Shown here piece after piece: positions 45,546-56,613 of a stretch of DNA of 64,000 nt. How positions within the stretch are numbered: the first letter of the stretch is position 1; each line of letters begins with the position of its first letter. Location: contig JAGTTD010000012.1 of assembly GCA_018398585.1 (NCBI GenBank), forward strand, positions 18,299,036 to 18,363,035. The letters run 5' to 3'. Made by a program: the position numbers and the translations under genes. The notes beneath the pieces were generated by a model. It saw only the letters and a program-made list of their open reading frames with translations. It made no database searches and was not told the origin of the DNA. The DNA comes from Simmondsia chinensis. Taxonomy: Eukaryota; Streptophyta; Magnoliopsida; Caryophyllales; Simmondsiaceae.

Positions 45546-45754
45546 GTTTTCCTTTATTTTAATTTATTTTTCTTTTCTTTTTCCTTTAATTTTTCCTATA
45601 CATATATATATGTATATATTACTAATGGACCCCTTTTTTGGACAATTAACCTATTAGTTTATTTAATCCAAATTTGAATAACAGTGAGCTTTGATTGTAT
45701 TATAATACCTAGCCTAGTCCAATTAGACTAGGTATTACACTTGGGATCCTCTCA

Positions 45755-47260
45755 ATGGAAGGCACCGTATCCTCTCAGCAGATTCATCTAAACATAATAG
45801 CCCTATGCTTGGAAGTTGATTGCTTAGTAAATGAGGAAATCAGTGCAGCCCTTAAGGAAATTGTGCTTGTGGGCAGAGTTCTCTCGGAGAAGCTCCTTAA
45901 AGTTCAACCGGTTAGAGCTATCCTAGGTAAAGCTTGGACTTTGAAGGAGAAATGAGAGGTTCAAGAACTCTTAGGTAACATGTCGTTATTTATGTTTGCT
46001 TGCGAGGGAGATAAACTCAGGGTGGAGACCCCCTATACCAATGCTCATCTAGTTCTCAAGCAATAGTTGGGTGATGTTGCATTTAGGGAACTTGATTTTT
46101 CAACCTCTGTTTTCTGGTGCAAGTTCACAAATTGCCCCTAAACCTTATGATGGTGGAAAATGCTAGGAAGATTTTTTTTTTTTTCTTTTTTTCGAACAAA
46201 ATGCAAGGAAGATTGGTAGTTTGTTTTGTGCTATTGAAAAGATACACCTGGGTTAGCTGTAAGTTTGAAAGGCTTCCAGATTCTTGTTTTACTTGTGATA
46301 AATTGGGTCATGTCGTTGAGCAAAGCTCTGTGGATGATTCAATTCTTGCTAACCCTCCTTATGACAGATCTCTCAAAGCTTCTAAATTTGGGGCACAAAA
46401 GATCAAATTTAACATGCAATTTGGGGAATCTTGAGGGGATGGAAGAACACACGAAGGATAGTAAGGCTGGTTCTAGTTGTTCCCCCTTGAATGATCAGAT
46501 TGATAGGAGAAAAGATGAATGTGAAAGGATGTTGAATGATGCAATTATATTCCATAAGGCCTCAAGATCACTTGATGGTAGCCAACAGAAGCCTAGCCCA
46601 TCTGTTTCTAAATCTGAATTTTCGGAGTGTCAGGGAACCAACTTTCCCAGAAGCTTAAACTAATGGGTGAAGGTTCAAGATTGGTTTTATAATTTAACAT
46701 GCCCCCCTCATGCAAATGCCTATTTGGGCTTAAAGCATGGATAATGCACATGCTTACCTCATATCTTTTACTTAAATTGTGTTAGTGTAGAAATTGAGGG
46801 TTTTTGAGATTCAAACTTCTGACTTTTTGGTCACAAGGCTTCGATACCATGCCAATAAATCAACTTTCCCAAAAGCTTAAACTAATGGATGAAAGCTCAA
46901 GATTGGTTTTATACTCTAAACATGGAGTGGTATGTCTATGGTTGCTCCTTCTCAAGGAAGGAAAAGATCTGCCAGGGAGGATGATTAATCCGAGGTGAAT
47001 AAGAGGGCCAAAGGTTTTATGCAGGATTTAATATACAACATGGTGAAGTAAGATAGATTCGGAAACTAATTTCTCCTGGAGGAAGTAATGGGTCCTAAAG
47101 GTGCAAGTATAGCTAAGTTCTTTGAGAACCCAAATTTCTCTGAGAGACTGATGGCGTTGGTCCCTTGTGGTGATTCTCACCAAACTAAACATTCTGCAAT
47201 GAGGATGATGAATAACTTGAAAGGCCGCCCGTTATAAGTTTGGAACGGAAAAACTTAAGT
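45755..47260 (+). pseudogene. LINE ORF1 (DUF4283 and zinc knuckle), pseudogene
   Basis: The ATG at 45755 opens MEGTVSSQQIH and an N-terminal DUF4283-like domain (IVLVGRVLSEKLLKVQPVR, ILGKAWTL), the plant L1 ORF1 nucleic-acid-binding module. After frame changes, near 46265, FERLPDSCFTCDKLGHVVEQ is the CCHC-type knuckle (CxxCxxxGHxxxxC pattern, last Cys lost). Further ORF1-like frames run to about 47230. A tandem duplication at 46639-46913 interrupts it. No endonuclease or RT ORF2 follows, so the LINE is 3'-deleted or disrupted. Confidence 0.65.
46639..46913. repeat. 53-bp direct repeat flanking a 169-bp spacer
   Basis: CAACTTTCCCARAAGCTTAA-type 53-base copies lie at 46639-46691 and 46861-46913 with five or six differences. 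The spacer includes GCCCCCCTCATGCAAATG and ends TTCGATACCATGCC. It looks like a small repeat insertion with long direct flanks or an old segmental duplication inside LINE ORF1. Confidence 0.6.
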
Positions 47261-47329
47261 TGTAGGCTAAGTGTGTGATCTGTCACATTTTTATGCCTCG
47301 CTCCCATTTTATGTTCAGCTATTACAAGT

Positions 47330-47830
47330 GTACTTTAATACGATTAATGTATATTTAGGCCTGGAAAGCGTTGGAGTAAGGACAACATGAAAAGTAGTGA
47401 AGAATGAGCGATATTGGACATATTTGAACACTATGATGAGAAACCAAACTACGTGTGGAAAAATGATCCATCAGGTCAAGGTTCGGCAATCCAAATCAAT
47501 TTTATAAGGCCTTGGGAGGAGACCGACCAATCGGCGAGCAGAGGTGATCGATCGACAGCCAACAGAAGTGTTTGATTTAATGTCGATCCATTGGCAGAAG
47601 TCAGTGAGCTTATTGACATTCGCCGATCGATCAACCTTCCCCTACAGCATGCCCTAGGGCATGCCACAGGTATAAATAGGAGGGGGAAGGCCATTCTCTG
47701 GATCTTTTGGCAATTTTCCCCTTATTCCTCTCTCTCTCAGCCGCCCCGAGAGACCGAAGAACTTACGAAGGCCGGAGCGCAAGTGATCGGAGCACCGGAG
47801 TATTAAAGCTAGGGTCACATCAACATTAAC
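47330..47830 (+). repeat. LTR-like fragment of an unidentified retroelement
   Basis: It contains a TATA box (TATAAATAGGAGG) at about 47672, followed by a CT-rich leader and GC-rich sequence ending near an AGCTAGGGTCAC stretch. This is a common layout in plant Gypsy LTRs. No partner copy is present here. Confidence 0.4.
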
Positions 47831-48486
47831 CGATAGAGTCTTTATCCATGAGTTTTCTTTTACCTTTATCTTTTTTGGGATCTATAAAACTCTTATGGAG
47901 AAGTAGACTTGTAATTTAGGAGTCAAGGACATGTAGCTATCCAGATCCCATATTTATTTTTATTTATGATAATGACTTGTGTTATGCTATTTTCAAACCC
48001 ATGTAGAGAATTTTATACTGAGATTGATTTCCTGTTTATGTGCTTGCAGTCATGGCTAGATTTCCAGTATATTTGCAATTCATTTCATGCTTGCAACTTA
48101 GACCATAGTATAACACGTTTTCACGAGTGGTCAGGGTTGAATACCCAACCTTGAGCATAATCTTTAATATAAATTAACACAAAATTAGAAGTGAGAAATG
48201 AATTAAGTAGCGCTATTGAGATAGTCGATGCAACATCTAGAGTGATTAGATAGGTTATGTCCTTAAATTAGTTCATTACCCTTAGCCTGATCTAAGTGTT
48301 AACCCATGTTTAGAGCTTGTAGCCTAATCCCTTAAATTCATTATCATGGTGAAATTTAATGACTGGATCCGAGTTAGGCTAACATAAATTTACCTCTTTA
48401 ACTATCCTTAACCAATTTGACAATTTAATTTACTCTTTAATTCTTGAATTTCATTAAATATTCCTCCTTCAAGATTAACATGCTAG
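47831..48486. repeat. Diverged repeat shared with 60.42-60.87 kb
   Basis: Sequence from about 48095 to 48480 aligns by eye with 60435-60790. Shared words include TAGAGCTTGTAGCCTA, GGATCCGAG followed by TAGGCTAAC, and GAGTGGT followed shortly by a CCCAAC word. It is non-coding and probably part of a Gypsy LTR or leader. Confidence 0.5.
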
Positions 48487-49857
48487 TGAGTGGGAGCACA
48501 CTATGGATGAGGGAATGAAATCCTTGCATGATAATGAGACCTAGGAGTTGACACAACTACCAGTTGGGAAGAAAGCTTTATGTAACAAGTGGGTTTATCG
48601 GATGAAAGATCAACCTGGTGGCAACAAATGTTTCAAGGCCAGGCTTGTCGTTAAAGGTTTCCATCAGCAGAGAGGAGTCGATTATTCTAAGATCTTTTTT
48701 CCAGTGGTGAAACTTACAACTATCAAACTAGTTCTAGGGCTGGTGGCAGCTGAAAATTTACATCTTGAGCAGTTGGATGTAAAAACTGCTTTCTTACACG
48801 GGGATCTAGAAGAAGAAATCTACATGCATCAACCATAGGGATTCATAAAGCTGGAAAGTAACATAAGGTTTGTAAGTTGAAGAAAAGTTTGTATGGTCTA
48901 AAGCACGCTCCGAGATAGTGGCATAAGAAATTCGACGGTTTCATGAGTGGTACCGGTTATACCAGATGTCAAGCAGACCACTGCTGCTATATCAAGCATT
49001 TTGACTCCTCATATATCATTCTGCTGCTATATGTCGATGACATGCTAATTGTTGTGTCCGATATTGAGGAGATTGAGAATCTAAAAAGAAAGCTATCGAG
49101 TCATTTTGCCATGAAGGATTTGGGGCCTGCAAATCAAATCCTTGGCATGCGCATTATCAAAGAGTGTTGCCGGTACCTTGAAGTTGTCGCTAGCTCAGTA
49201 TGTCGAATGAGTATTAAAGCAATTCAACATGGATAAAGCCAAACAAGTGAGCACTCCTATGGCGAATCATTTTCAACTTAGTCGAGATCAGGCACCTAAA
49301 TAGAAGGAAGAACGTGAGAAGATGAGTAGGATGTGGTATGCCTCAGCAGTTGGGTCACTCATATATGCTATGATTTGTACTCGGCCAGATATTGCCCATG
49401 CAATAGGAGTGGTGAGCCGATATATGAATAATCCTGGAAGGCATCACTAGGATGCAGTGAAATGGATCATGCAATATCTTCAAGGTACTACTGATATTTG
49501 TCTTTGCTTTACTTCTGTTGATCAGAGTTTGCAAGGCTTTGTGGATGCCGATCTTGCTGGTGACATTGACAGTCGTAATAGTACTACACGTTACGTGTAT
49601 ACCTTGGGTGTTACTGCTATTTCATGGCGTTCTAGTTTACAAAAGGTTGTTGCTTTGTCAACAACAAAAGCCGAATACATTGATGTATCTAAAGCAGCAA
49701 AAAAGATGGTGTGGTTACAAAGTTTTCTAATAGAGTTACGAAATAAAATAGAAAAGGGTACTTTGTACAGTGACAATTAGAGTGCGATCTTTCTGGCGAA
49801 GAATGCTGCTTTCCATGCTAGAATCAAACACATCCAGAATCAATATCACTTCATTCA
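48487..49857 (+). pseudogene. Copia E RT-RNase H fragment (plus strand), 5'-truncated
   Basis: RT begins near 48490 (SEWEHTMDEGMKSL) and continues WVYRMKDQPGGNKCFKARLV, QLDVKTAFLHGDLEEEIYM and the YVDDMLIV catalytic block near 49028. RNase H includes AVGSLIYAMICTRPDIAHA (49345) and FVDADLAGDIDSRNSTT (49539). Frame breaks and stops occur at about 48836, 48857 and 49790. The integrase half and LTRs are missing. The 3' end is cut exactly where an inverted piece of the LTR of element C starts (49858). Confidence 0.85.
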
Positions 49858-49992
49858 TCTTATCTTGAGCTTAATATTTCTTTATTTTTAAGTTATTTTT
49901 TACCTGGTCAAAAATAGCACTGCAACAGTGCTGCGGCAGCAAGAGGGGAAAAAAACGCTACTTAATGCAAGAACGAAACTTGCTCTGATACC
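49858..49992. repeat. Inverted LTR tip plus duplicated leader of Copia C
   Basis: 49858-49904 is the reverse complement of the end of element C's LTR, and 49905-49908 is TGGT, the first bases of a PBS. From 49909 the sequence switches to the leader of element C in the opposite orientation (CAAAAATAGCACTGCAACAG through GCTCTGATACC), which then joins the left LTR. A 16-base direct repeat TACCTGGTCAAAAATA brackets the leader piece (49901 and 49989). Confidence 0.85.
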
Positions 49993-50355
49993 TGGTCAAA
50001 AATAAATTAAAAATAAAGAAATATTAAGCTCAAGATAAGACTATGGGAAAAGACAATTATATTAGATGATTAAGAAATGAAACAATACAACCTATTTATA
50101 CTAGATGAAGGACAAACCCAATCATCTTCCCAAGCAAAGAGTTACTAAAGGAAAAACTAAATAAAAGCTAGTAGTAATGGCCATCAAGGGGCCGGTTGGG
50201 AGAGGGAGAAGAGGGAGAGCAAGTGAGTAAATATCTAGAGGAATAAATATCTACCTACTCACTAATTACATAAAGAATGTGCTAGGAATAAATACAGATG
50301 CTAAAGTATACAAATACAAATACGAAGACATGAATACGAAATACTAATTTCAACA
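49993..50355 (-). repeat. 3' LTR of Copia C
   Basis: The 363-base LTR ends ATTTCAACA on the plus strand, next to the polypurine tract. Only scattered differences from the 5' LTR are seen. Confidence 0.88.
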
Positions 50356-50369
50356 CTCCCCCTCAAGTT
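50356..50369 (-). other. Polypurine tract of Copia C
   Basis: The minus strand reads AACTTGAGGGGGAG directly before the 3' LTR. Confidence 0.85.
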
Positions 50370-53300
50370 GAAGCATGCAAGTTCAGGATGCCCAACTTAC
50401 CGAGAAATGAACCATGTGTCGAACTGCCAAGCGCTTTAGTGAAGATATCCGCTATTTGTCCCCCGGTGTGAACATAGGATGTGGCGATCTCCTTGGATAG
50501 CAATTTGTCTCGGACAAAGTGACAGTCAATTTCAATGTGCTTTGTTCTTTCGTGAAACACGGGATTAGAAGCAATATGGAGAGCTGCCTGATTATCACAA
50601 AAGAGCAAAACTGGTTCGTTAGTGGGAACAACAAGATCACTTAACAGTCGACGTAACCAAGTTATTTCACTAGTTGTGGATGCCATGGATCGGTATTCGG
50701 CTTCTGCAGAAAAACGGGAAACAACAGTTTGTTTCTTGGATCGCCATGAAATAGGCGCATTACCCAAGAAAACAACAAAACCTGTGGTAGACCTTCCGGT
50801 GGTGGGAGAACCAGCCCAATCAGCTTCACAGTAAGCACGGAGTTTAAGATCACAAGCAGATGGAAAAAAAACTCCTTGACCCAGAGTCCCTTTCAGATAA
50901 CGAAGGACCCTCATAACGGCATCAAGATGGGGTACACGAGGATTATGCATGAACTGACTCAAAATACGAACAGCATAACAAATGTCAGGACGAGTGATCG
51001 TTAAGTACAGTAACCGCCCTACTAACCGCCTATACTGACCCCGTCTTCCACGGGCTTGCCTACCCCATCTGCTAGCCCATGATTCTGCACTATCGGTGTA
51101 AAAACAGGTTTTGCTCCTAGGAGTCCGGTCTCACTAATAATGTCAAGGGCATATTTTCTTTGACTTAACATCAACCCCCTTTTGGAACGAGTGACCTCAA
51201 TCCCTAAAAAGTACTTTGCTGAACCCAAGTCTTTTATCCCAAATGTTTTATTCAAAACATTTTTGATTTCTGCAATATGATCCATGTCATTTCCAGTTAT
51301 AAGGACATCGTCAACATAAATAAAAATAGCAGTGTATTTTGACCCACGCACAAAAGTGAATAAAGAATAGTCAGCTTGGAATTGTTGAAAACCAAGTTTA
51401 ATTAAAGTTGAGGAGAATTTCTGATTCCAGTTCCGTGAGGCCTGTTTAAGTCCATAAAGGGACTTACGAAGGCGACAAACCTTGCCTTCATGTTTACGCT
51501 CAAATCCCTGTGGTAATTTCATGTAAACCTCTTCATCCAAGTCCCCATGAAGAAAAGCGTTATTTACATCCAATTGTTGAATTATCCAACTACGAGCCGT
51601 GGCTACGGCTAAAATGCAATGAACAGTAACGAGTTTAGCTACAGGAGCAAAAGTATCATGATAGTCTATACCTTCTACCTGAGTATAACCCTTTGCAACA
51701 AGACGAGCCTTGTACCTCTCAATCGTCCTATCTGACTTATATTTGACTTTGTAGACCCACTTTGAGTCTATAGCTCTCTTTCCAGTTGGCAAAGCCTCAA
51801 GCGTCCATGTGTTGTTTTGTTCAAGAGCTTTGATCTCCTTTTCCATGGCCTCTCTCCATTCCTCATATTGTACGGCCTGATTAAAATTTTTCGGCTCATC
51901 ACATGAAGTGATGGCATTTAAAAGTGTCGAGTGAGCGTTAGAAAATTGTACGTTAGAAACAAAGTTTGAGAGAGGATACAAAATACCAGAGTTGACTGAC
52001 GGAGTGGGAGCGAGAGAATGGGTTATAGAAGGCGGAACCTCTGTTATATAGTCTTGATATTTGACGGGCATGGACCGAACCCTAGCACTTCTTCTTTCGA
52101 CCCGTTCTTCATCGAGGGGAACACCCTCAATCGGTGCTGCAGGCGCCTCCGCCAGACTGTCATCCGGTCCTCCGAGGACAGGTTCTCGTTCTGTTGGACC
52201 GGCCCGAAGAAGGCCGGTCTGCTGTTGCTGCTGCAGAACCGGTCCAGCAGGGACCGGTTCTAGCACACTCTGGTGCTGCTGTAGTACCGGTCCAATCGGG
52301 ACCGGTGCTGCCCCGTCGGTGGCCAAAAAGTCATTTTGTAGGACCCTGTGATGTCCTTCATATGTATGCCGCGAAGTATCAATTTTTAAATAGGGCATAT
52401 TGTCCTCATAAAACCGAACATCCCTAGAAACAATGATTTTACGTTCATCCAAGCTATAAATTTTATACCCCTTTTGACCATGGGGATACCCCACAAAAAT
52501 TCCTGGTGAAGCACGTTTATCGAGTTTGTCATTGGTGCGATTTTTAACATGATAATAACATAAGCATCCAAAAGTCCTCAAATGATTATAAGATGGGGTT
52601 TTGCTCATTAACAATTCATAAGGACTCTTATGACCAAGCAATGAAGAAGGCATCAAATTAATCAAGTAGGCAGCCGTTAAAACACACTCACCCCAAAACC
52701 TCTTAGGAAGCCCTGCCTGAAATCAAAGTGCTCGCCCAACTTCCAACAAATGCTTATGCTTGCGTTCAACAACTCTATTTTGCTGAGGTGTCCCGGTCAA
52801 TGAAGTTTGATATTGGATTCCATGTCTCGCATAAAAGTCTAACAACGGGCTATACTTAAACTCTTGGCCATTGTCGCTTCTTACTTGTTTGACCTGCAAA
52901 CCAAATTGAGTATCCACCATATGACAAAAATTCATGAGAATCCCATGTGCTTGGGATTTCTCTTTCATAAGATACACCCACGTGCACCGGCTATAATCAT
53001 CAACAATGGTAAGAAAAAAACGTGCACCACTCAAAGAAACCATTCTATAGGGCCCCCAAATATCACAGTGAATTAAATCAAAACAAACCCGAGTTTCAGA
53101 AACAGAGAAAGGAAAAGGGGATTGTGCTTGTTTCGCACGATGACAAGTATCACAAATAACATTAGTCCTTTTAATGTTTAAATGCGGAAAAAATGAAAGC
53201 TTGTTGAAAGGAACATGACCCAAACGGCAGTGCCACAAAACTGCCTCTTTATTATTCTGAACCACATGAGCCGAGGGAGCAATCGGCTGCAACTCGAGCA

Positions 53301-53853
53301 AATATAGCCCATTTCTCATTCTACCCACTCCAATCAGCCTCCTCGAGTATCGGTCCTGAAAGTAACAAAAATCAGGATAAAGGGTTAAAGTACAATTTTC
53401 ATAACGCGTGAGTTTACTCACTGACAACAAGTTGCAATAAAAGCCCGGCACGAATAACACATCATGGAGAATAAAATTATCAAAAATCCAAACTTTCCCA
53501 ATGTGAGACACCGCCAGTGTCGTCCCGTTTGGCAATTTAACGGGTTTAACGACCTTGTTTGGCACAACATCAAACATGAGTGATAGAGAAGAAACCATAT
53601 GATCAGTAGCCCCGGTGTCAATAATCCAACTTTGATTTGAAATGAAAACTCGACCTGTCAGATTTATACTAGGAGAGACCGAGCTTTGTCCAAGTAGCGA
53701 CAAGAGGTGCTGATATTGACTAGCGGAAAGCCCGACAATTGGGCTGTCACCAGTCGGCTCCTCACTGCTGCAGTGAGCCGCGGCTGCTGCTGCATTTCCG
53801 GCTGTCCCGGCCGCCTTAGGCCCCTGCTTCTTCCAACCTGGGGGGTTATCCAA
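50363..53853 (-). pseudogene. Copia C pol: protease, integrase, RT, RNase H, with few lesions
   Basis: Protease: WIIDTGATDHMV about 79 residues into the frame that starts at 53853. Integrase: zinc region with HCRLGH and CDTCH, then the core with CDIWGP, RSDNGQEF and VVERKH, all three acidic residues kept. RT: MKLPQGFERKH region and the YVDDVLIT catalytic motif (near 51315). RNase H: AYCEADWAGS, FSAEAEYRSM and ADIFTKAL to the end at 50363. Visible lesions are a TGA stop at 52725-52723 between integrase and RT, and a frame change near 51020 before RNase H. The break from gag is near 53850. Confidence 0.9.
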
Positions 53854-54730
53854 TCAATTCAAAACACCTCTCCTTGGTGTGTCCCTGTTTCTTACAGTGA
53901 GAACAGGTAAAACGGTTAGTGCGATGGGAATTATTTCCCATTGAAGAACCTCCCGGTCCCTTCGCTGCCAAAACCGCAGCTTCGGGTATCACGAACGAGC
54001 CTGCTGCCACGCTTTGTTGCTTCTCTTCCTGACACAACACTAAATAGGCACTTCTCATAGAGGTTAAAGGTTTACTGTTCATAAGCTGTGAACGCACAGT
54101 TGAAAAGGACGGGTCAAGACCCATCAAAAGGTCCAACAATTTTTCCATATCACGAATTTGCAAGAAAGCTTTGGCGTGTCCACAAGTACACGGCGGTATC
54201 TCGACTAGTGTGTATAACTCATCCCAAAAGGACCTCAACTTAGTGAAATAAGTACAAACAGGCAAATTTTCTTGCTTCAAATGCGAGATCTCGCGTTTTA
54301 ATTCGTAAATACGAGGGACATTACCTTGAGAAAATCTCTCATGCAAATCAAGCCAAATATCATGTGCAGTTTCTAAATAAGTAATACTCTCATTGATCTC
54401 TTTCGACACAAAATTTGAGAGCCAAGTCGCAACCATGGAGTCACAAGCACTCCAAGTTTCAAAGTCCGGTGAATCTTCATCCGGTTTGGTAATACTACCA
54501 TCAAGAAAACCAATTTTTCTCTTTGCTTTAAAAGCCTTTAAAATGGCCCTTCTCCAAGAAGGATAATTAGGTCCTGTTAAAGTGTTTTGGACAAAAATCA
54601 AGCCGGGATTATCCGAGGGATGTAGGTAAAACGGTGAGTTAACATCAATGACTCCCCCTGTTGGGAGAGCCGGCATTATAGTTTGGTCATTATTTGCTTG
54701 AGTAGTCTTGTTAGTGTTAACACCCGCCAT
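53846..54730 (-). pseudogene. Copia C gag
   Basis: A 294-residue frame from MAGVNTNKTTQ. The early part (INVNSPFYL-type, here DVNSPFYLHPSDNPG) and the LTGPNYPSWRRAILKAF block are typical of Copia gag (UBN2/DUF4219 group). The end has a CCHC knuckle, CSHCKKQGHTKERC. The frame stops just after the knuckle and pol continues one base out of phase, so the usual single gag-pol frame is interrupted. Confidence 0.9.
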
Positions 54731-54863
54731 ATTCTACCAAACCAAAACACAAAAAACATGCACAAGAAGCAAAGGGAAAAGAACAACTCACAAAATAGCA
54801 CTGCAACAGTGCTGCAGCAGCAAGAGGGGAAAAAAAACGCCACTTAATGCAAGAACGAAACTT

Positions 54864-54875
54864 GCTCTGATACCA
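54864..54875 (-). other. Primer-binding site of Copia C
   Basis: The minus strand reads TGGTATCAGAGC, the initiator-Met tRNA site, directly after the LTR end. Confidence 0.9.
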
Positions 54876-55270
54876 GGTAAAAAATAACTTTAAAATAAAG
54901 AAATATTAAGCTCAAGATAAGACTATGGGAAAAGATAATTGTATTAGATGATTAAGAAATGAAACAATACAACCTATTTATACTAGATGAAGGACAAACC
55001 CAATCATCTTTCCAAGCAAAGAGTTACTAAAGGAAAAACAAAATAAAAGCTAGTAGTAATGGCCATCAAGGGGCCGGTTGGGAGAGGGAGAAGAGGGAGA
55101 GCAAGTGACTAAATATCTAGAGGAATAAATATCTACCTACTCACTAATTAAATAAAGAATATGCTAGAAATAAATACAGATACTAAAGTATACAAATACA
55201 AATACGAAGACATAAATACGAAATACTAATTTCAACACGAAGACATGAATACGAAATACTAATTTCAACA
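54876..55270 (-). repeat. 5' LTR of Copia C, with duplicated outer tip
   Basis: Homologous to the 3' LTR, but the outermost 33 bases (CGAAGACATRAATACGAAAT...TTTCAACA) are present twice in tandem (55205-55237 and 55238-55270), making it 395 bases. Confidence 0.88.
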
Positions 55271-55614
55271 ACACTACTCCCCATGGTCATGGAAGAACAT
55301 TGGCGAAGAACACCACCATCGACCACCACAAAACGAAGTGTCAGGAGGTCAGAGATTGTATTGGACATCGGTCTGGGAATCACCGGTGCACAGCCACCAA
55401 CAGCTGGGAAAGTTAGGGTTTCGCAGAGGGTGGGGAAGCAGCGAAGGAGAGCTGTGAAAGGGTTGAAATGCTTTGGGAAAAACTACAATTTTACCCTTGT
55501 TTTTTACTTAAATATTCTAGTATTTTTAATTTTAGTATTTAACCTTGAACGGTCATTAATTTTGGGTATCAATACCTTGATCCTTGAGAACAAGGATCTT
55601 TATAAGGGGGAAGG
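55271..55614 (+). pseudogene. 3' tail of an unidentified retroelement
   Basis: The plus strand ends in GAGAACAAGGATCTTTATAA and a polypurine tract AAGGGGGAAGG just before an LTR at 55615. This is the usual last segment of a plant retroelement polyprotein. The open frame before it (55283-55630) has no recognisable domain. Confidence 0.45.
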
Positions 55615-55923
55615 TATTAATACAGGATAAATAAGCTAATTACATGTTAGGAATATGATTAACTAGTATTCTAGTAGATAATATTATATTAGTGATATTA
55701 TAGGTAATGTTCCCTTTTATTACATAATTAGGATAGCATTAGTAGTAATTGGTTATTGTCCTCCCTAAGTTCTATAAATAGGGAGTTAGTTTGTAATGAA
55801 TGAAATCAACGAAAAATGCAAATTATTCTCTCTCTCCCCCAGTTTTCCTTTCTCTTCTCCCTTAAACCTCTAAAACCCTTCTTTACTCCTTTAAATCTCT
55901 AGTTCTTAATTTTAACTGTAACA
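55615..55923 (+). repeat. LTR following the unidentified retroelement tail
   Basis: It begins TATTAATACAGG (first G of the usual TG lost) and ends AACTGTAACA. A TATA box (TATAAATAGGGAG) lies at about 55783, and a CT-rich leader follows. Only one copy is in the window. Confidence 0.5.
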
Positions 55924-56613
55924 GATTTTGGATCAGCCATAGGACAAGAGAGGGATAGAGTTTTGGTATTACACAGAGAGAGTGTCGAGATTGGGAAAGA
56001 GAGACGAGAGCGGAGTCTGAGAGAGAAATGGGGAAAAAAAATTAGAGTAACTTACATTTTATTACCTTGAGGTTTACTATAATAATTTATTAGTCCATAA
56101 ACTCTATGGAATATTTTTTTAGTCCAAAAAGTTATATGTGTTCTATAAAATAGTGTAAATAGCAGTTTATAAAGGTGCAAAATAAGTTAGGTTTTCATTA
56201 TTCCATACCATTGTTTGGACTATTTTATTAAATACATATAACTTATTGGATTAAATAATTATTTCATAAAATTTGTGGACTACAGATTAATACACTAAAT
56301 CTTAGGGTACTAATATATAATTTACCCAAAAATTTAAGAGGAAAGAAGAGAGAGGAAGAGAGTAGTGATGGTAAGTGGGAGCCAGTGGAATTTTTAGTGA
56401 GTTTGTAGTGATGGTAATGGTGAGCTAGGGTTTCCAGTGGCAGAGGGAGGGCTACAATGCTACTGAGCACAGCAAGTAGAGGGAGAGAGAAGAAAATCTA
56501 GAGGAAAAGCTATGATACCATATTGAAAGATAATCCATACTCAATGATGAAGCAGCTCTCATTTATTTCCACATACACAGACACAAAATGTCCATGTTAT
56601 AAAGTCTCTAAAC
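55924..56613. other. Intergenic DNA between the LTR and the CACTA element
   Basis: AT-rich with a GA-rich stretch (55965-56025). No gene is supported. Confidence 0.4.

Larger units (their letters stand above)
33828..45739 (-). mobile_element. Ty3/Gypsy chromovirus (Tekay/Del-type) with perfect target duplication
   Basis: Both outer ends are marked by CTTGG (33823-33827 and 45740-45744), a 5-base target duplication. The 3' LTR is 33828-35384. The 5' LTR starts at 40110 and ends at 45739, interrupted by a 4 kb element. In minus-strand order: PBS (40104-40092), gag, protease, RT, RNase H, integrase, chromodomain, PPT. The chromodomain and paired zinc knuckles point to the Tekay/Del clade. Without the nested insert the element is about 7.9 kb. 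It inserted 10 bases upstream of the LINE ORF1 ATG. Confidence 0.92.
40110..45739 (-). repeat. 5' LTR of the Tekay-type Gypsy, interrupted
   Basis: Homologous to the 3' LTR. It starts TGTAACGCCCC at 40110, is broken at about 41485 by another retroelement, and resumes in an (AT)n/poly-T tract at 45493 to end GTATTACA at 45739. Confidence 0.88.
49993..55270 (-). mobile_element. Ty1/Copia retrotransposon C, nearly complete
   Basis: Minus-strand element with a 5' LTR (54876-55270), PBS (54875-54864), gag (54730-53846), pol (53853-50363), PPT (50369-50356) and a 3' LTR (49993-50355). The LTRs are close to identical, so insertion was relatively recent. Few coding lesions are visible, far fewer than in B. 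It is the youngest-looking autonomous-type element here. Confidence 0.92.

Noticed and set aside
45755..46434. Host zinc-knuckle gene
   Set aside because: The DUF4283-then-CCHC order, the CT-rich leader and the frameshifts fit LINE ORF1.
52061..52427. GC-rich plus-strand frames
   Set aside because: They are antisense to the Copia C pol linker, which is open and matches the family.
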